Assembly (NCBI GenBank): GCA_021396245.1
Contig: WNYE01000008.1
Span: forward strand, 248,001-312,000
Reading direction: 5' to 3'
From: Sporothrix humicola
Taxonomy: Eukaryota > Ascomycota > Sordariomycetes > Ophiostomatales > Ophiostomataceae
Length of the DNA: 64,000 bases
A program made the translations under genes and the position numbers. A model generated the notes under the pieces. The model saw only the letters and a program-made list of their open reading frames with translations, was not told where the DNA came from and searched no databases. This document shows, in pieces, positions 46,177 through 58,520 of the stretch. How positions within the stretch are numbered: the first letter of the stretch is position 1; the number at the start of each line of letters is the position of its first letter.

Positions 46177-49100
46177 ATGGTCGACGTCTCCCAGCTCGTC
46201 TCGCAAATGCACGAGACGCTATCCAACATCCACAGCACTATTTCATCACTTTCTGTGCTCGACCATGAATCACGCCTTGACGACCTCGAGCAGCGCCGGG
46301 CCGCTGCGCTCGAAGCGCTCCAGTCCGGATTTCATCTCGAGTCCGACGACCTCGCCCGCAAACGCCAGGCTCAACGAGAAGCCTTGGCTGAGCAGCGGCG
46401 TCGAGAAGACGAAGAGCGGGAGTCTCGCCGCCGTCAAGAAGACGAGGCTCTTCTCGCCCAGGTTGCCGACGAAGACCGTGACCGGCATGGCAAGCTAGAA
46501 GCCGACACACGCGAGGTCGAGGAGTCGACAGAGACCATGATGGGCAATGTCGAAGAGGAGGCCCAGCGGATGCTCGAAGAAGGCAAAGCCAAGTTGGCAG
46601 CCCTGGAAGCGAAGCGGAGAGTAAGTCAACACTGCTGGCGTGAAACAAACAGGAACATCTACTGACAAGTACAGGAACTCAATCGCTTGATTGACGAGCA
46701 GCTGCAGATGCCGCTGCCGACTGCTCCGTCACGCCGCAAACCAAGAGAGCAGCCATTGCCTGAGATGGTAGCCAGCAGCAGTGAGTTTTCCCCCCCAAAA
46801 CACCCGTCACTCGGGCCAAGTCAATAACAATCGTTTGTGTTTTCTTCTTTTGGTATAAAAAGGCGCCTAACCAGGATGTGAACCTCTCTTTCTTATCGCC
46901 GCTCAGACCCAGTGGACATATTTGATAAACGAAACGACAACGGCGATGGGGATCGCGATGCTATTCCGGCAGACCCGACGAAAGAAATCGAGACAATCAG
47001 CACGGATAAAAGCGAGATAGAAATGGCTGAGCCTCAACCAATCGCCGAGCCAGCTCCTGCAGCCACCCAGGTGGTGGTGGTCCCGGACAATGATGCACCG
47101 TACCAAGAAAATGAGAAATACCTCCAGGACGTGACCTCTCATGTTGTCCCCGGCGGCTTTCCATCATCTGCTCTCCAATCACCAGCTAGCGAGAACATGA
47201 TCATCACCAACGTCAATGAGATTGTCCAATCACCGCATCAAATTGTCGATGAAGTTGTCCCCGAGAAAGAGGTCGAGCCCGTTACCGCTCCGGCTGAAAA
47301 AGCTGTTGAAGTTCTCCAGAATACTCTCGAGCAAGAGGAGGTGGTGCCAGAGTTGCATCAACAAGAACAAGAACAAGAACGGTTGCCTGTTGACAGCGAA
47401 GAAGTACCACATGAGGAGCCAGTAACTGCCATGACGGAGGTGGAAGAGCATGATGAAACAACTCCTCCAGTCACTGTCCAAGTTTTCTCTGAGCTTGACA
47501 AGGAGGTCAATCAGGTCCATGAGGAGATCCATGAGGAGATCCACGAGGAAGCTCACGAGGAAGCTCACGGGGAGGCTTCAGAAAATATTCACGAGGTCAT
47601 CCACGAAGATATCCATGAGGGCCATGAGGAAGTTCATGATGAAAATGGTGACACGGGCCATGATGATATCCACGATGACCTCCCTGCGGTACCTCTTAGT
47701 GAACAGCTGGGCGAGTCTCACACTGTTGCTGATGGCACCAATAACGGTTCCCATGAGGATCACAACCCAGAAACCGGACATGTACCCCAACAAGAAGATG
47801 AGGACAAGGCCCATGAATCAACCAACGAAGAGCAATCGCCTGCCATCAAATCCCACGACACCCCGTCACATGACGATACAGTCCATGACATTGCTACCGA
47901 AGAGCCCAGTTCTCCTATAGTAGACGCCAATATTCCAAGCATTTCCATCCACACGACGGATATGACTGAAGAATATCTGCGCGAAGCAACACTTGGGAGG
48001 GAGGCTCAGCATGACGAATCGAGTCAGGAGAAGCCAGCTGAGGAGACTGTTGCCGAAGCTATTCCTATCGAGGAGACAGTCGAAGCTTCAACGGAGGTCA
48101 CTCCAGAACAAAATAATACGCCTGAAGCAGTCGAGGTCAACGCTGAAACTCCAATGAGTTCTACAGCACCGGTTCACACACCAGAGGGTGTGCCAATCCA
48201 TCAAGATGCCGTCGATTCCCTAGAAACCGTCGCCCATAATGTGACAGAACCTCATATCTCTGGCGAGGCTGGTGAGCCATTTTCCATCGACACTTCAACA
48301 GAAACGACCATACATGACATTTCCGAGGGAGAATTGCCTGAGGTCCTCCCAGAGATTCAGCAAGAAGAGACCCAAGAAGCTCACCATGAAGAGGTCGATG
48401 AAACGAGCATCTCTCACAACGAGCCTCACAACGAGCCCGCTCTTGCTCAGCAACCAGAAACAAACACAGTCCTTGAGGAAGACAGTGTCGAGGAGGTCAC
48501 CAGCTGTCAGCTGGACAATCATTTCGAGCCTACTGTCTTTCCAGACGAGGCTGCAACTACACACCTATCAGCTTCGGAGGATGTCGGTGTTAACCAACAC
48601 GAGGAAACCGCACCAGAACCTCAAACACCCACTGCACCCACTCCCGTTGAGGCCCCGATTGAGGAACCCCATGTCGACCTGCCTCACGATTCTGAGCGGG
48701 GCCATGACGTTGAGGGTCACGACGAACATGAAGCTCTTGTTCACGAAGTTCATGATATTGACACTCATAACACTGGTACTGACAATGTCGATAATGCGGC
48801 TCACGATGAGGTTGATCACGAAATCAGCCAAGACGTTGCTAGTCATAATATTGTTAACGATAACAAGTCCACTCACGACAATGGACATGACGCTGTTGCT
48901 GGTCCAGAAGCCGAGCCTCTCCACGAAGCATTACTCCATAAGGAAGCTGGCTCGATGCATATTGCCGAAGAAGCTGGTGTGGTAGCTTCCCCCGATGATA
49001 TCCCCGACCACGATACAGTCGTCGAACACACTGATTCACTTGCATGGCACTACCAGGAGCCCTATGTTGCACAGGATGTGTACTCGTACCCATACGCCGT

Positions 49101-50718
49101 ATCCCAGGAGTATGTCGACTACGGAAGCAGCTACTATGCTTCTGCTCAGCAGAGTCTAGATCCGTCGCCAGTGTTCCACGAGGTACACGAGACTCCCGAA
49201 GTTCATGAGGCTGTCGGAGAGCCAGTCCTCGATGAAAACATGATATTCGGTGGTGCCGACGATACCTTTTCCCACGGTCATGCTCATGCTCTGAGTCTGG
49301 ACAAGGAACTGGAAGATGTTGCCAGTGAGGGAGATGAAGAAGATGAAGTCGGTTCAGACCTGCATGATGAATCACACACCATCACTCTCAATGAAGTGCG
49401 CGAAATGCATCAAGACGCCGTCCCGGAGCCAGAGCATGCAGCAACAATGCACGGCCAAGACGATCTTTTTGACGATGACAGCGAGGAGTCGGCAGGATCG
49501 GTCGACTCAGACACTGTAGCCCAAGAAGAGCATGGTCGCCATGAGGATGAACTTGCACTTGAGCATGAGCAAGAGCACTTACATGAGTCTGTGCCTGAAC
49601 CTGAACCTGCACATGGGACTGCGGCAGAGTTTGCTCATGAAACCACTTCACAGAACCATGAGGATGCTACTGCCGAGCTTCATGATGAGATGTCTCGTGA
49701 ACTGTCTCATGAAGTACTTCATGAGTCTGAAATTCCTCAAACACCAACAACAGTTGTCGGTGACATCCAACCAAGCGATCATGAGGAGGAGCAAGTTACA
49801 CAGTTTGCAACGGCTCCTCCAGAAAATGAACGCCCAGTCACGCCCGATGCTGCCACCCCATTGGCATCTCAATTCAAGGGCCTTGCCAATAGCCGCCATG
49901 CTACCCGGCCGGAAGAACAGCAGATCCCCGTGACACCGCCTCGCCAGACGGCCTTCCACAGTGATGAGGATCTTGATGAAATCGACTTTATGCCTCGCGA
50001 TGTCACAAATGTGCCGTGGCAGGAACGCGCGGGCAGTATCGATGCTACGCCGGGCTCGGTGCGCAGCCAGGCGACGTTGTCTACATCTGCATCTTCTTCG
50101 TTTGGTAGTCCGTCGCCCTGGTCAGCTGCTGTCGTCGCAGCCATCACCCCGCAAACAAGCTCCGTCAACAGCGCAAGCACGGCTCCTCAAGACGATCCAT
50201 TTATCCGCACCAGCTGGTCCAGCACACCAGATGACGGCGGTGATGGACTCATCCTGGGTCGTGGCAAGCCCATCGGCCAGCTTGACTACAACTACGATGG
50301 CCATGTTGTGCAAGTAGGCGATCCTGAGAAGAGAAGTCTGGCTCTCGATACAGTGCAGACTCCTCCACGGACCAGCAGCAACAGCCGCCCAAGCTCTGTT
50401 GTCGCGACCTCGTCGCCTTCCAGTCTCTTCCAGCGCATGCGAAGCATTTTTGAGCCGCCAAACGGTGGTGTGGCCGGTGGTGTATCCGACTCACCTGTCA
50501 AGCCTTCCACAGCAGGTGTCAACTCTGCTCTTCCAGCCCCCCGTGATCCCTACCCAGCGACCAGCAACACTGCCAACCGTTTAGTTGAGGGTGGCTTCAT
50601 CCGCGGGGTCCATCCATCAGACAGTCTGACACAAAACGACGACGATGATGAGGACGACCAGATCAACGAGAAGAGCTCGCTATTGCAGGAGTCTGCCATT
50701 GACATTCCCCTGCATTGA
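46177..50718 (+). CDS. Large acidic His/Glu-rich disordered protein with N-terminal coiled coil
   Basis: Three exons (46177-46620, 46675-46780, 46907-50718) encode 1,453 residues. Splice sites are GTAAGT/ACAG and GTGAGT/TCAG; the second junction completes an Asn codon and yields SSNPVDIFDKRND. Residues about 20-180 are highly charged (Glu/Arg/Lys/Gln with heptad-like Leu/Ala) and predict a coiled coil. Residues about 200-1150 are dominated by Glu, His, Asp, Val and Thr with irregular HEE(I/A/V) units, densest around 47,515-47,680. The last 300 residues are Ser/Pro-rich with a possible conserved block SSLFQRMRSIFEPP and a terminal EKSSLLQESAIDIPLH. No enzymatic domain, signal peptide or membrane segment is visible. 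The gene was not recognised. A scaffold or metal-binding role is conceivable but unproven. The two-gene alternative is unlikely because the junctions keep frame. Confidence 0.8.
47515..47680 (+). repeat. Tandem 12-base units encoding His-Glu-Glu-X
   Basis: Near-tandem CAYGAGGARRYY units inside the coding exon encode HEEIHEEIHEEAHEEAH and degenerate copies after it. Similar HEE/HDE words are scattered through the rest of the exon. This is consistent with expansion by replication slippage and later drift. Confidence 0.65.
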
Positions 50719-50819
50719 CCACGCTCGGGTCAGCCGGGGAAGTCTGAAAGAAGTGTAATATCTGGGGTAAATGTAGATCGGGATGGGGAAGAGTTGAAAG
50801 AGTCGAAAATAAAAGAAGA

Positions 50820-51357
50820 AGAGGACGTTACAGTCCAAACCAAAGTGCTGAGGATTGTCCAGCAAGTCAGCATCGATGAGGATGATGCTGGAAGTGGGAG
50901 CGGCGATGACAACACAAACCAGCCATACAAAAGGGCAAAGAGCCCGTTTCGTCTTGCCTGGTATCGTGCCGAAGGCTGGCGTCAGCAATTGCGAACAAGC
51001 GGCGACATTGTCGAGACTTGCCGCTGGACCTGGAGAGTTGACGATCAACTTCTGGGAAGGGCTGGTGGCGGAGATGCTATCGGCAGAGGTGGACGTGTAA
51101 GTCGAATCCCGCAGATCGTGGCTACTGTCCCTTCTGCCATGAGACGGCCAACACCTACAAATACAACAAGGAACACCAGAGCGTCCGGAACGTCAAAGCC
51201 ACTGCCGCCAATCCCAAGGCCTCGTTGGCGACCGCCAGGGCGAGTTGTTCACTGGGAGGATATGAAAGTCGTGAGGACACCAAGTGGTCGGCGCAAGAGG
51301 AGTACGTCGCCGCCATCGAGGAGATCAAGCCCGGTGCGGCCGCCATTGCGTCGTTCT
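50820..51357 (+). pseudogene. Frame-broken gene remnant at the border of the AT-rich block
   Basis: Two protein-like stretches lie in different frames. One, in the frame of 50855, runs to a stop at 51100 and includes RFVLPGIVPKAGVSN and ELTINFWEGLVAEMLSAEV. The second, from about 51085 to a TGA at 51357, reads DRGYCPFCHETANTYKYN and later SAQEEYVAAIEEIKPGAAA, with a CPFCH motif and GC-rich third positions. No legal intron joins them: the only GTAAGT...CAG pair spans 18 bases and the longer alternative gives the wrong frame. A third overlapping 200-codon frame also exists but looks less protein-like. Decay or truncation of a gene beside the RIP-mutated repeat is the simplest reading. A sequencing indel or an unseen 5' exon is an alternative. 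The family was not recognised. Confidence 0.4.
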
Positions 51358-52160
51358 GATAACATGGCCAGCAGGATACCAAGAAGAGTTGGTTGATATT
51401 TATAATGGATTAACGAGTTAAACATAAACCATTATTTTTTGTTAAATGATTTTGGAAATTAAGATGAAAATAAGCCTTGATGTTTATTATTATTGATATT
51501 TTTATAATTTATTTTTTAAAGAAAAAAATTCAAACACTGACAGGAATATATATCTCCCATTAGAATGAACTTAACAACAAGAGATTTGGTTTCGTTCTTT
51601 TAACAACTGGTCATTCGTTATCGTCGAGATCGTCGACACAAAATATACGATAATCGTCGACTTACATTACTCCCTACCAAAAGTCCTGTCTCACCGCCTT
51701 GGCAGAAAAAGCGGCAGAATTCAAAAACCCCGCAAATTAAAACAAATAATACAAATGTTTATTTTGGTGCCCAACGGTGCTTAACACTTTTTTTTTTCGT
51801 TTTTTTTTTCACTACGTATAAAAATCTTACGACTTATCGAAAAGTATCGTTAAAATCTTTTTTTTTTTCTCTTTTATTTTATTATATTATTATTATTCGC
51901 CTTTCTCAGTTAATCTTAACTATTGGCGACTAGTTAGGTAAAACCTTTATGGGGAAGAAACTACTACAGAATTATATATGTAAACTTTTTAACTTACACG
52001 AGTGTATGTTGGTTTGTTAAAGCTATACGTTAAGTAAATAAATAAATAAATAAACAGTTGTATATAGTAAATAAATGAAAAGGGTAAGTGCGGTAAATAA
52101 GGTATAAAATAAAGGAGTGTATAGTTTATAAACTTAACTTTTTTTTTTATTTTAAAGTTT

Positions 52161-52288
52161 ATCGTTTAAGTATTATTGGCGTTATAATAAACTTTTCGTC
52201 TCCGTACTTTTAACGTTAAAACTAATCGTTTAAGTGTTATTAACGTTATAATAAACTTATCGTTATTACTTTTAGTGTTCGATTATTT
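52161..52288. repeat. Degenerate 64-base tandem duplication in the RIP block
   Basis: ATCGTTTAAG followed by GTTATAATAAACTT occurs at 52161/52181 and again 64 bases later at 52225/52245, with several differences between copies. It is an internal tandem repeat of the ancestral element. Confidence 0.6.
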
Positions 52289-52374
52289 AATATTTAAAAT
52301 AAAAACGAAGATAAAAACCGCCGTTATTAAAATTATTAAAGTATTAAACGTAACTGTTTAATTAACTTTTCGTT

Positions 52375-52530
52375 CGAAAAATAAACTTTAATTAAAACCG
52401 AAGAATATTATACTCGTAAAGTTAATACCGTTAAAGAGAGATAATACTTTCTCGAAGAATAAACTTTAATTAAAACTAAAAAATATTATACTCGTAAAAC
52501 TATTACCGTTAAAAAAAAACGACGTATTAT
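52375..52530. repeat. Degenerate 78-base tandem duplication in the RIP block
   Basis: ATAAACTTTAATTAAAACYR...AATATTATACTCGTAAA begins at 52381 and again at 52459, a period of 78 bases. That is a multiple of three (26 codons), compatible with a duplicated protein repeat in the former element, though coding can no longer be shown. Confidence 0.6.
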
Positions 52531-55500
52531 TATAATACGGCGTAAAAATAAAAAAAAAACGTAACTTAGATAACGGTACGTTATTTCGGTGACGGTAACT
52601 TTTTTAACTTTTTTATAAAGTTATACTTTAAAAGCTTATCGTTTTAAATAAGTTACTGAAAGATTAATTTAACTTTAAGGCCGTTTTATAACTTATATTT
52701 TAGTTTTTTAAAGGTTTAAGGTTAGTTTATCGGTTATAGTAATATTTTTAAGTATATTAAAATTATATACTCGGTCGTTTTATTTTCGACGTTATAAAGG
52801 TAGTTTAAAGAGTTAATAGTTTTACGTTAGAAAAGGTATACACGGAGGCCGATATAACTAATGTAAATTTACGTAAAAAAGTTACTTTTAACTTTCGTAA
52901 AATAAAAATAACAACGCCGTATAGTTTTTACTACTTAGTATAACGTTTATATAACGAAAGATTTCGTGGAGCGACCGGTTTTAACGTTTTATTATTATTA
53001 AACTTTTTAACGGTTAATAATTATAACTTAGTCCGTTTCTTTAAAAGTAAACGGTGAAAGTAATATAAAAAAAAGTAAATAATAATTAATAAACGGTTAA
53101 AAGTAACGTACCGCGTTTTAAATCGTTTAAACTTTAGTTTAATAGTTTAATTAAAATAAAAAAACGACTTAACGGTATTTTAAATAAAAGTTTAATAATA
53201 ATATATTTAATTTAAAGTAAAAAAAATAAATAAATATTAATCGGTAAACCTTAAAAACTATACGAAAATACTTATAAAAAATAATATTTAAAAAAAACAC
53301 TAGTCGATTATCTTTTAACTTTAAAAAAAAAACGCTCGTACCGTAAACTACCGTACTTTAAAATATAACCGTATAAATTATTTAAGTTTACGAGAGTATA
53401 TAACTTTATATTTTCCCGGTAAGTTTCGTAAAAACGTAACTTTATACGGTAAAACGGCGTTTTATTTATCGAATATACTTCGAAAAAAAAAGTTTTTTAT
53501 TTAACTAAATACCGAAGAAATAAGTTACTCGGCGAGGGGTAAAGACGGTATTTTAGTTAAACGTAAACGTCGTCGTCGAGGCCTCGTAAACGCGAAAGAA
53601 GTAAAAAAGTTTACTTTTTACCGGTTCGAATATAACGCTTTTTAACTATACTTAGTCCGTAACTATTTTTTAAACGTTTTATAAAATATAATAGTAAAAG
53701 GTTATAATACGGTTATAAACGAAAAAGTTAATATTATTTATAAACTTTAAAGTAATAATTTTATAGTGTTAATAAAAAACGTAATAAAACGGTATTACGA
53801 AAAAGATAAATAAAATAAACGATAAAAAGGACTTTTATAAAACGTTTACGGTAATAGGCCGTACTAATATTATTTTTCCATCGAAAAAAAACTTTATAAT
53901 TTAGTCTAATAAATAGTTTATAATTTAATTAATTAACTAAACCGGGAAATAAAAAATATAAAAAGTATAAATAAACTAACTATAATAAACATTATCGAAA
54001 ACTCTTTAAATATTTAATTAAAAGAAAGTTATTATATTTTTGAGGCTTTATGCGTCGTACACCGCGTCGGTAAAAAAGTAAACTATTAATTTTGTAAACC
54101 GGTACCGCCGGTTACCCATTTAACCTTTTAAAAAGAGGTAATTATTTTCCGTCACTTCGATAAGTTTACGGGTTACGATAACTTCGATAACTTTACTAAC
54201 TATATTAAAAAACGTTATTAACCTTTAACCTTTAACCTTTTATCTCTTTAAAACGGTTTTATTAAACTTTAAAATAACGATAATATAAAATATTTTAAAG
54301 TATAATAACTAATAACTAAAACGTAAATTAACTATAACGATATTTTAAAACTAAAAAACGAAAAAGTTATTATAAACTTAAAAAAGTACGTTTAATATTT
54401 AATTTAACTTAAAAACTTTACGTAAAAAGGTATAATAAATTACCGTTAAAATATTATTTATAAAAACGTTTTAATTAATAAAAATATAATTATATAACGC
54501 CGGTGCCGATAAAGGTAATAAAACGTTTAAGGTTAAAAAAAACCGACGAAAAAAGATTTTAACTTTATCGTCGAAATATATAACGTACGTATTATTTAAA
54601 CGTTTTAAAAATAAAAGAAAAAAAAAAACGACGAGAATATAACTTTAAAAATAAACTTATTTTTTTAACTTTTATAAATCGATATTTTTTATTAAAACTT
54701 CGTATAAAATAACCCGCCAATAATACGTATTTACGTACCGGAGAACTTATTATTATACTCGTCGTACCGTCCGTACGGCCTTATAAGTTACTTTAAATTA
54801 ATCTTTAACGTACACTTTCTTCTCCGTAACGCGAAGAGTATTAATGGCGGCGGTAACGGCCGTATTTTAACCGAAAAAACGTTATCCCTTTAAAAGTAAC
54901 TTAATCGAAGTATATACGTATATAATATTAATAAGTTTACCGAATAAATCGTTAATTTAACGTTCGAAAGTAACGATATTAGTAAATAATAACGACGTCG
55001 GGAAAAATATACTCCGTCTTAAAGATATAACTTTTTCTCGATTAAACTTAACTTAATAAAAACCGTTTATTAATACCGGTAAAGTCGACGTCAGTATAAA
55101 GTATATTTATAGTGTATAGTCGAATTTTGGTTAATTTAATACGGAGTGTATAATTCGAAAGTGTAACGAAGTTTACGTATAGTTTATAATAAATAAACGG
55201 TAATAAAACTAAAAGTTTTACGGTTATTAAGTCGGTATATCGAGTAACGTAAAAAAAAATAAATTTTACTCGTTTATAAAGTTAAAGAATACGTTAATAT
55301 AAGTAAAAGTTCGTTTTACCGAGTTTTAAAACGAGTAATAAAAGTTAATATTTTTTATTAAAACGACGTTATCTTTGGTTTCGAAGGTTAATAAAGTTAC
55401 GGGTTAAAATAACGGTGAGTTTTATAATTAAAGACCGAGGGTATAAAGCTCGTTATAAATACCGATAATATATAATAATTAAATTTCGGTTATTCGAATA

Positions 55501-57019
55501 ATAATATATATAATGTTTTTAATTATAGTATATTACTAGTATACTAACGGGAGACTTTTAACGACGTATTTAACGAGACGGCCTTTTTCGGCCTATAACT
55601 TATAGTATTTATCGAAGACTGAGTTTAAAATATCGTCGTTTTAAGTAAGTATAATTTTTTACAAAAAGATTACGTTAACGTTAAGGGAGTTTATATAGTA
55701 AAAAGTAATTTATATAAAACGGTTAATTTTATATATATTTTAAAAGATAATAAATATTATTAATAGTTTAAATTTAACGGCGGGAGTTATAATATACTTA
55801 AAAAAGTAATATTTAGTTTATTTAAAAGAGAACGCTTATCGGCACCGTTATTTAACCGGTATTCGTTAAAGTATACGAAGTAAATAAAATAAAAGTGAAA
55901 AAAAACCGAGTACGAGTTTTAATAATTAATATAATGTTTATTAAATTCGGCTTTTTTATAAACTTAATTACTATAAACGCCGCTATAATATACGCACCGT
56001 AAAGGCTTTTAATAATTTTAACTTAAGTAACTTTAAGTTTAATACCGATGATAAATTTACGGTTTATAATTTTTTTAGTACGAGTAAATATAATAAAACT
56101 TATAATTAATAATTATACCGTCTCGAAGTAAAAGGTTTACATTAACTTTAAAAACTAATGTAAAATAAAAACTATTATTAAAAGTTAAGTTTAAATACTA
56201 ACGAATTATTAACTTTATTTATATTACCGAATAAAGTGTATTTAATTTAGTAATTAAGTTTAATAAAAGTAAAATATTAGTTAATACGTTTTAAAAAATA
56301 ACTTTTAAATTTATAACGGTCGTTTTAACGTTAAAAAAAACCGCTTAAAAAAAGTTTTTTATAAACCAACGATTTATACTTTTAAAAAAAATAATAATAC
56401 GGTTTTCGTTAAAAAGTTAACGTACGACGGTAATAAAAGTATAACCTTTAACGGTTATTACGATAACTTTAATAATAACCTCGTTAATTAACGGTAACGT
56501 TATTTGGTTAATATATAAAAAAACTTTATTATAAAGTAATAGTTTAATTATTATAATATTAAAGTTATCGAAGTATACGTATATTTATTATAATAAAAGA
56601 GTAATTTATACCGTTACTTTAATAACGTAAATTAATTACGTATAGTTATTATTCGTCGAGTAATCGACGAGTATAAATATAATAATTACCGGTACGGTAA
56701 CGGCGTAAAAAGTTTAAAAAATAACGGTGTAAAAAAACTTTTAAAAAATTACGTTAAATATAACGTTAACTCGCGGGTTAACTATATATATAATAATAAA
56801 AACGGAAACAACGTTTATAACGTAAAAGTTAAAAATACTACAAATACCAACGACGTTAACGAAAATAAAAGTCGTAAACGATATATTAACGGTTTAACTA
56901 TTAACGACTTCGAAAATATAAACAAAAACGGTAAATATTAAAGGTCGACTAAAAAAAAAAATAAAAACACTCGGCGTATTAACAATAATACGACTACGTT
57001 TATTAAAAGACTATAACAA

Positions 57020-57215
57020 ACTATTAAAGGCCGCGGCGGTACGGCTTTTTAAACGGGGGCGTAAACTACTAGTCGACGTAAAACTATCTACCGTTAACGG
57101 TCGTGTACGTTTCGTGGGCGCCGAGAGGAAGAGTGGCGGTATAACCGTACCCCGGGGCCGCGCGGTTACGCGTTACGGCCGGGCGACGGTAAACATAGCG
57201 GTAGTTGAGAGGTTA
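57020..57215. other. CpG-dense island inside the RIP block
   Basis: A short GC-richer stretch with many CpG and few CpA/TpG, for example around GGGGCCGCGCGGTTACGCG near 57,157. It was probably a CpG-rich part of the original element that offered few CpA targets. The frame is not open. Confidence 0.5.
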
Positions 57216-58520
57216 ATATTAAAAATAAATAAACAAATAAATGTAAATGGAGGTTAGAGGGATTTAATATAGTATGATTTTTATTACTTATCGATGTAGT
57301 TTAGTAAATAAGGTTAAAAAGTTAATAAATTATTTAGTAAAAAAGAAAGGCAAAACGAATCCTCTTTTATTTTAATTAATTATATATTTTTTTAAATAAT
57401 AACTTATTACGATATTGTTACTCGTACGTAAACTTTTATTTTTAAATAAACCGACGTTATAAATTATTAAATCGAAGTTTTAATAAGTATAATAGTATAT
57501 TATATTAATCAACTTTTCGATAAAGTTATAAAAAAAAGTTATAATCCGAATACCTTTAAGTTTATTATTTTAAATTTATACGTCGTCGACGCCGTTAAAC
57601 CGAGTTGTTTTTATAAATAAAAAAATATTAAAGACGAGATTATAAAATATATTTGTATTAACCGTTATAAAAGAGAAAAAATATACGTTTATATTATTAA
57701 CGAAATAAAAAGAGTATTTATTATAATAGTTTAACGTATATTATGTAATATTAGTATAAAAAAAACGAAATTTATTCGAAAATTTAATTTTATAACGTTT
57801 ATATATAAAAAACGTTTAACGTAATATTTATAATATAAAGATTAAATTATAAACGATTAAAAAAAAGTAATTTAAACCGACGAAACTTCCGTCGTTTTAT
57901 TATATCGTTATAAAAGTTATAAGGTGTAAAAAACTTTAAAAAAATACGTTATAAAGTTAATAATACGAAAAAAGTAAAAAAAATATTTAAAATTTATATT
58001 TTAAAAGAGTTTTTTTTATAATAAAAAAAGTTTATTTTATATTTAATAGTTAAAAATAACGAAAAAAAAAAAAAAATAAATAAAAAGTTAAAATTAATAA
58101 ACTAAACGTTAAAATTTATAATAAAAAAATAATAAAAGTTTAAAGTAAAAGTATACCGTTTAAGTTTACGTAATAAACTTAAAAAGTTACCGTAATAACG
58201 ATTTATTAAAGTTATAAGTAAATTAATTAAAAAAAGTAATTTTAACATTAACTAATATCGTTACTAAAAATATATCGTTTTACCGTTATTAATTTTTTTC
58301 GTTTAAAAATATAACTTAAACATTTTAATATAAAAAAATAAAACTTTAATATATACGTATTTTTACTAAACTTAATTATATAACTAAACTAATATTCAAC
58401 GGTTAATTTAATATTTAAATTCACTAAATTTAAATATAATTAAACCTTATTAATTTCACCTAAAAAAGTAAACTACAAAAACCAACGCACTACAATTAAA
58501 GAATAAAGTTAAGTGAGTTT

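Larger units (their letters stand above)
51420..58520. mobile_element. RIP-mutated AT-rich repeat relic
   Basis: Composition shifts abruptly to very AT-rich DNA with no open frame of 60 codons on either strand across about 7 kb. CpA and TpG are nearly absent in the core from about 51,800 to 58,200 (many 60-base lines contain neither), TpA is abundant, and CpG remains common. That is the product of repeat-induced point mutation, which converts C to T at CpA on both strands of duplicated DNA. The block is therefore almost certainly a dead transposon or other repeat. The class could not be identified because codons are destroyed, and no long terminal repeats or target-site duplications were found by eye. 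The edges are gradual over a few hundred bases. Confidence 0.85.

Noticed and set aside
51098..51115. GTAAGT...CAG pair as an intron joining the two halves of the remnant at 50.8-51.4 kb
   Set aside because: It would be 18 bases long, far below the minimum for spliceosomal introns, and does not connect the protein-like frames.
51420..58520. Centromere or mitochondrial-DNA insertion as explanation of the AT-rich block
   Set aside because: The specific loss of CpA/TpG with CpG kept is explained by RIP. No mitochondrial gene words were found, and a block of about 7 kb flanked by ordinary genes is small for a regional centromere.
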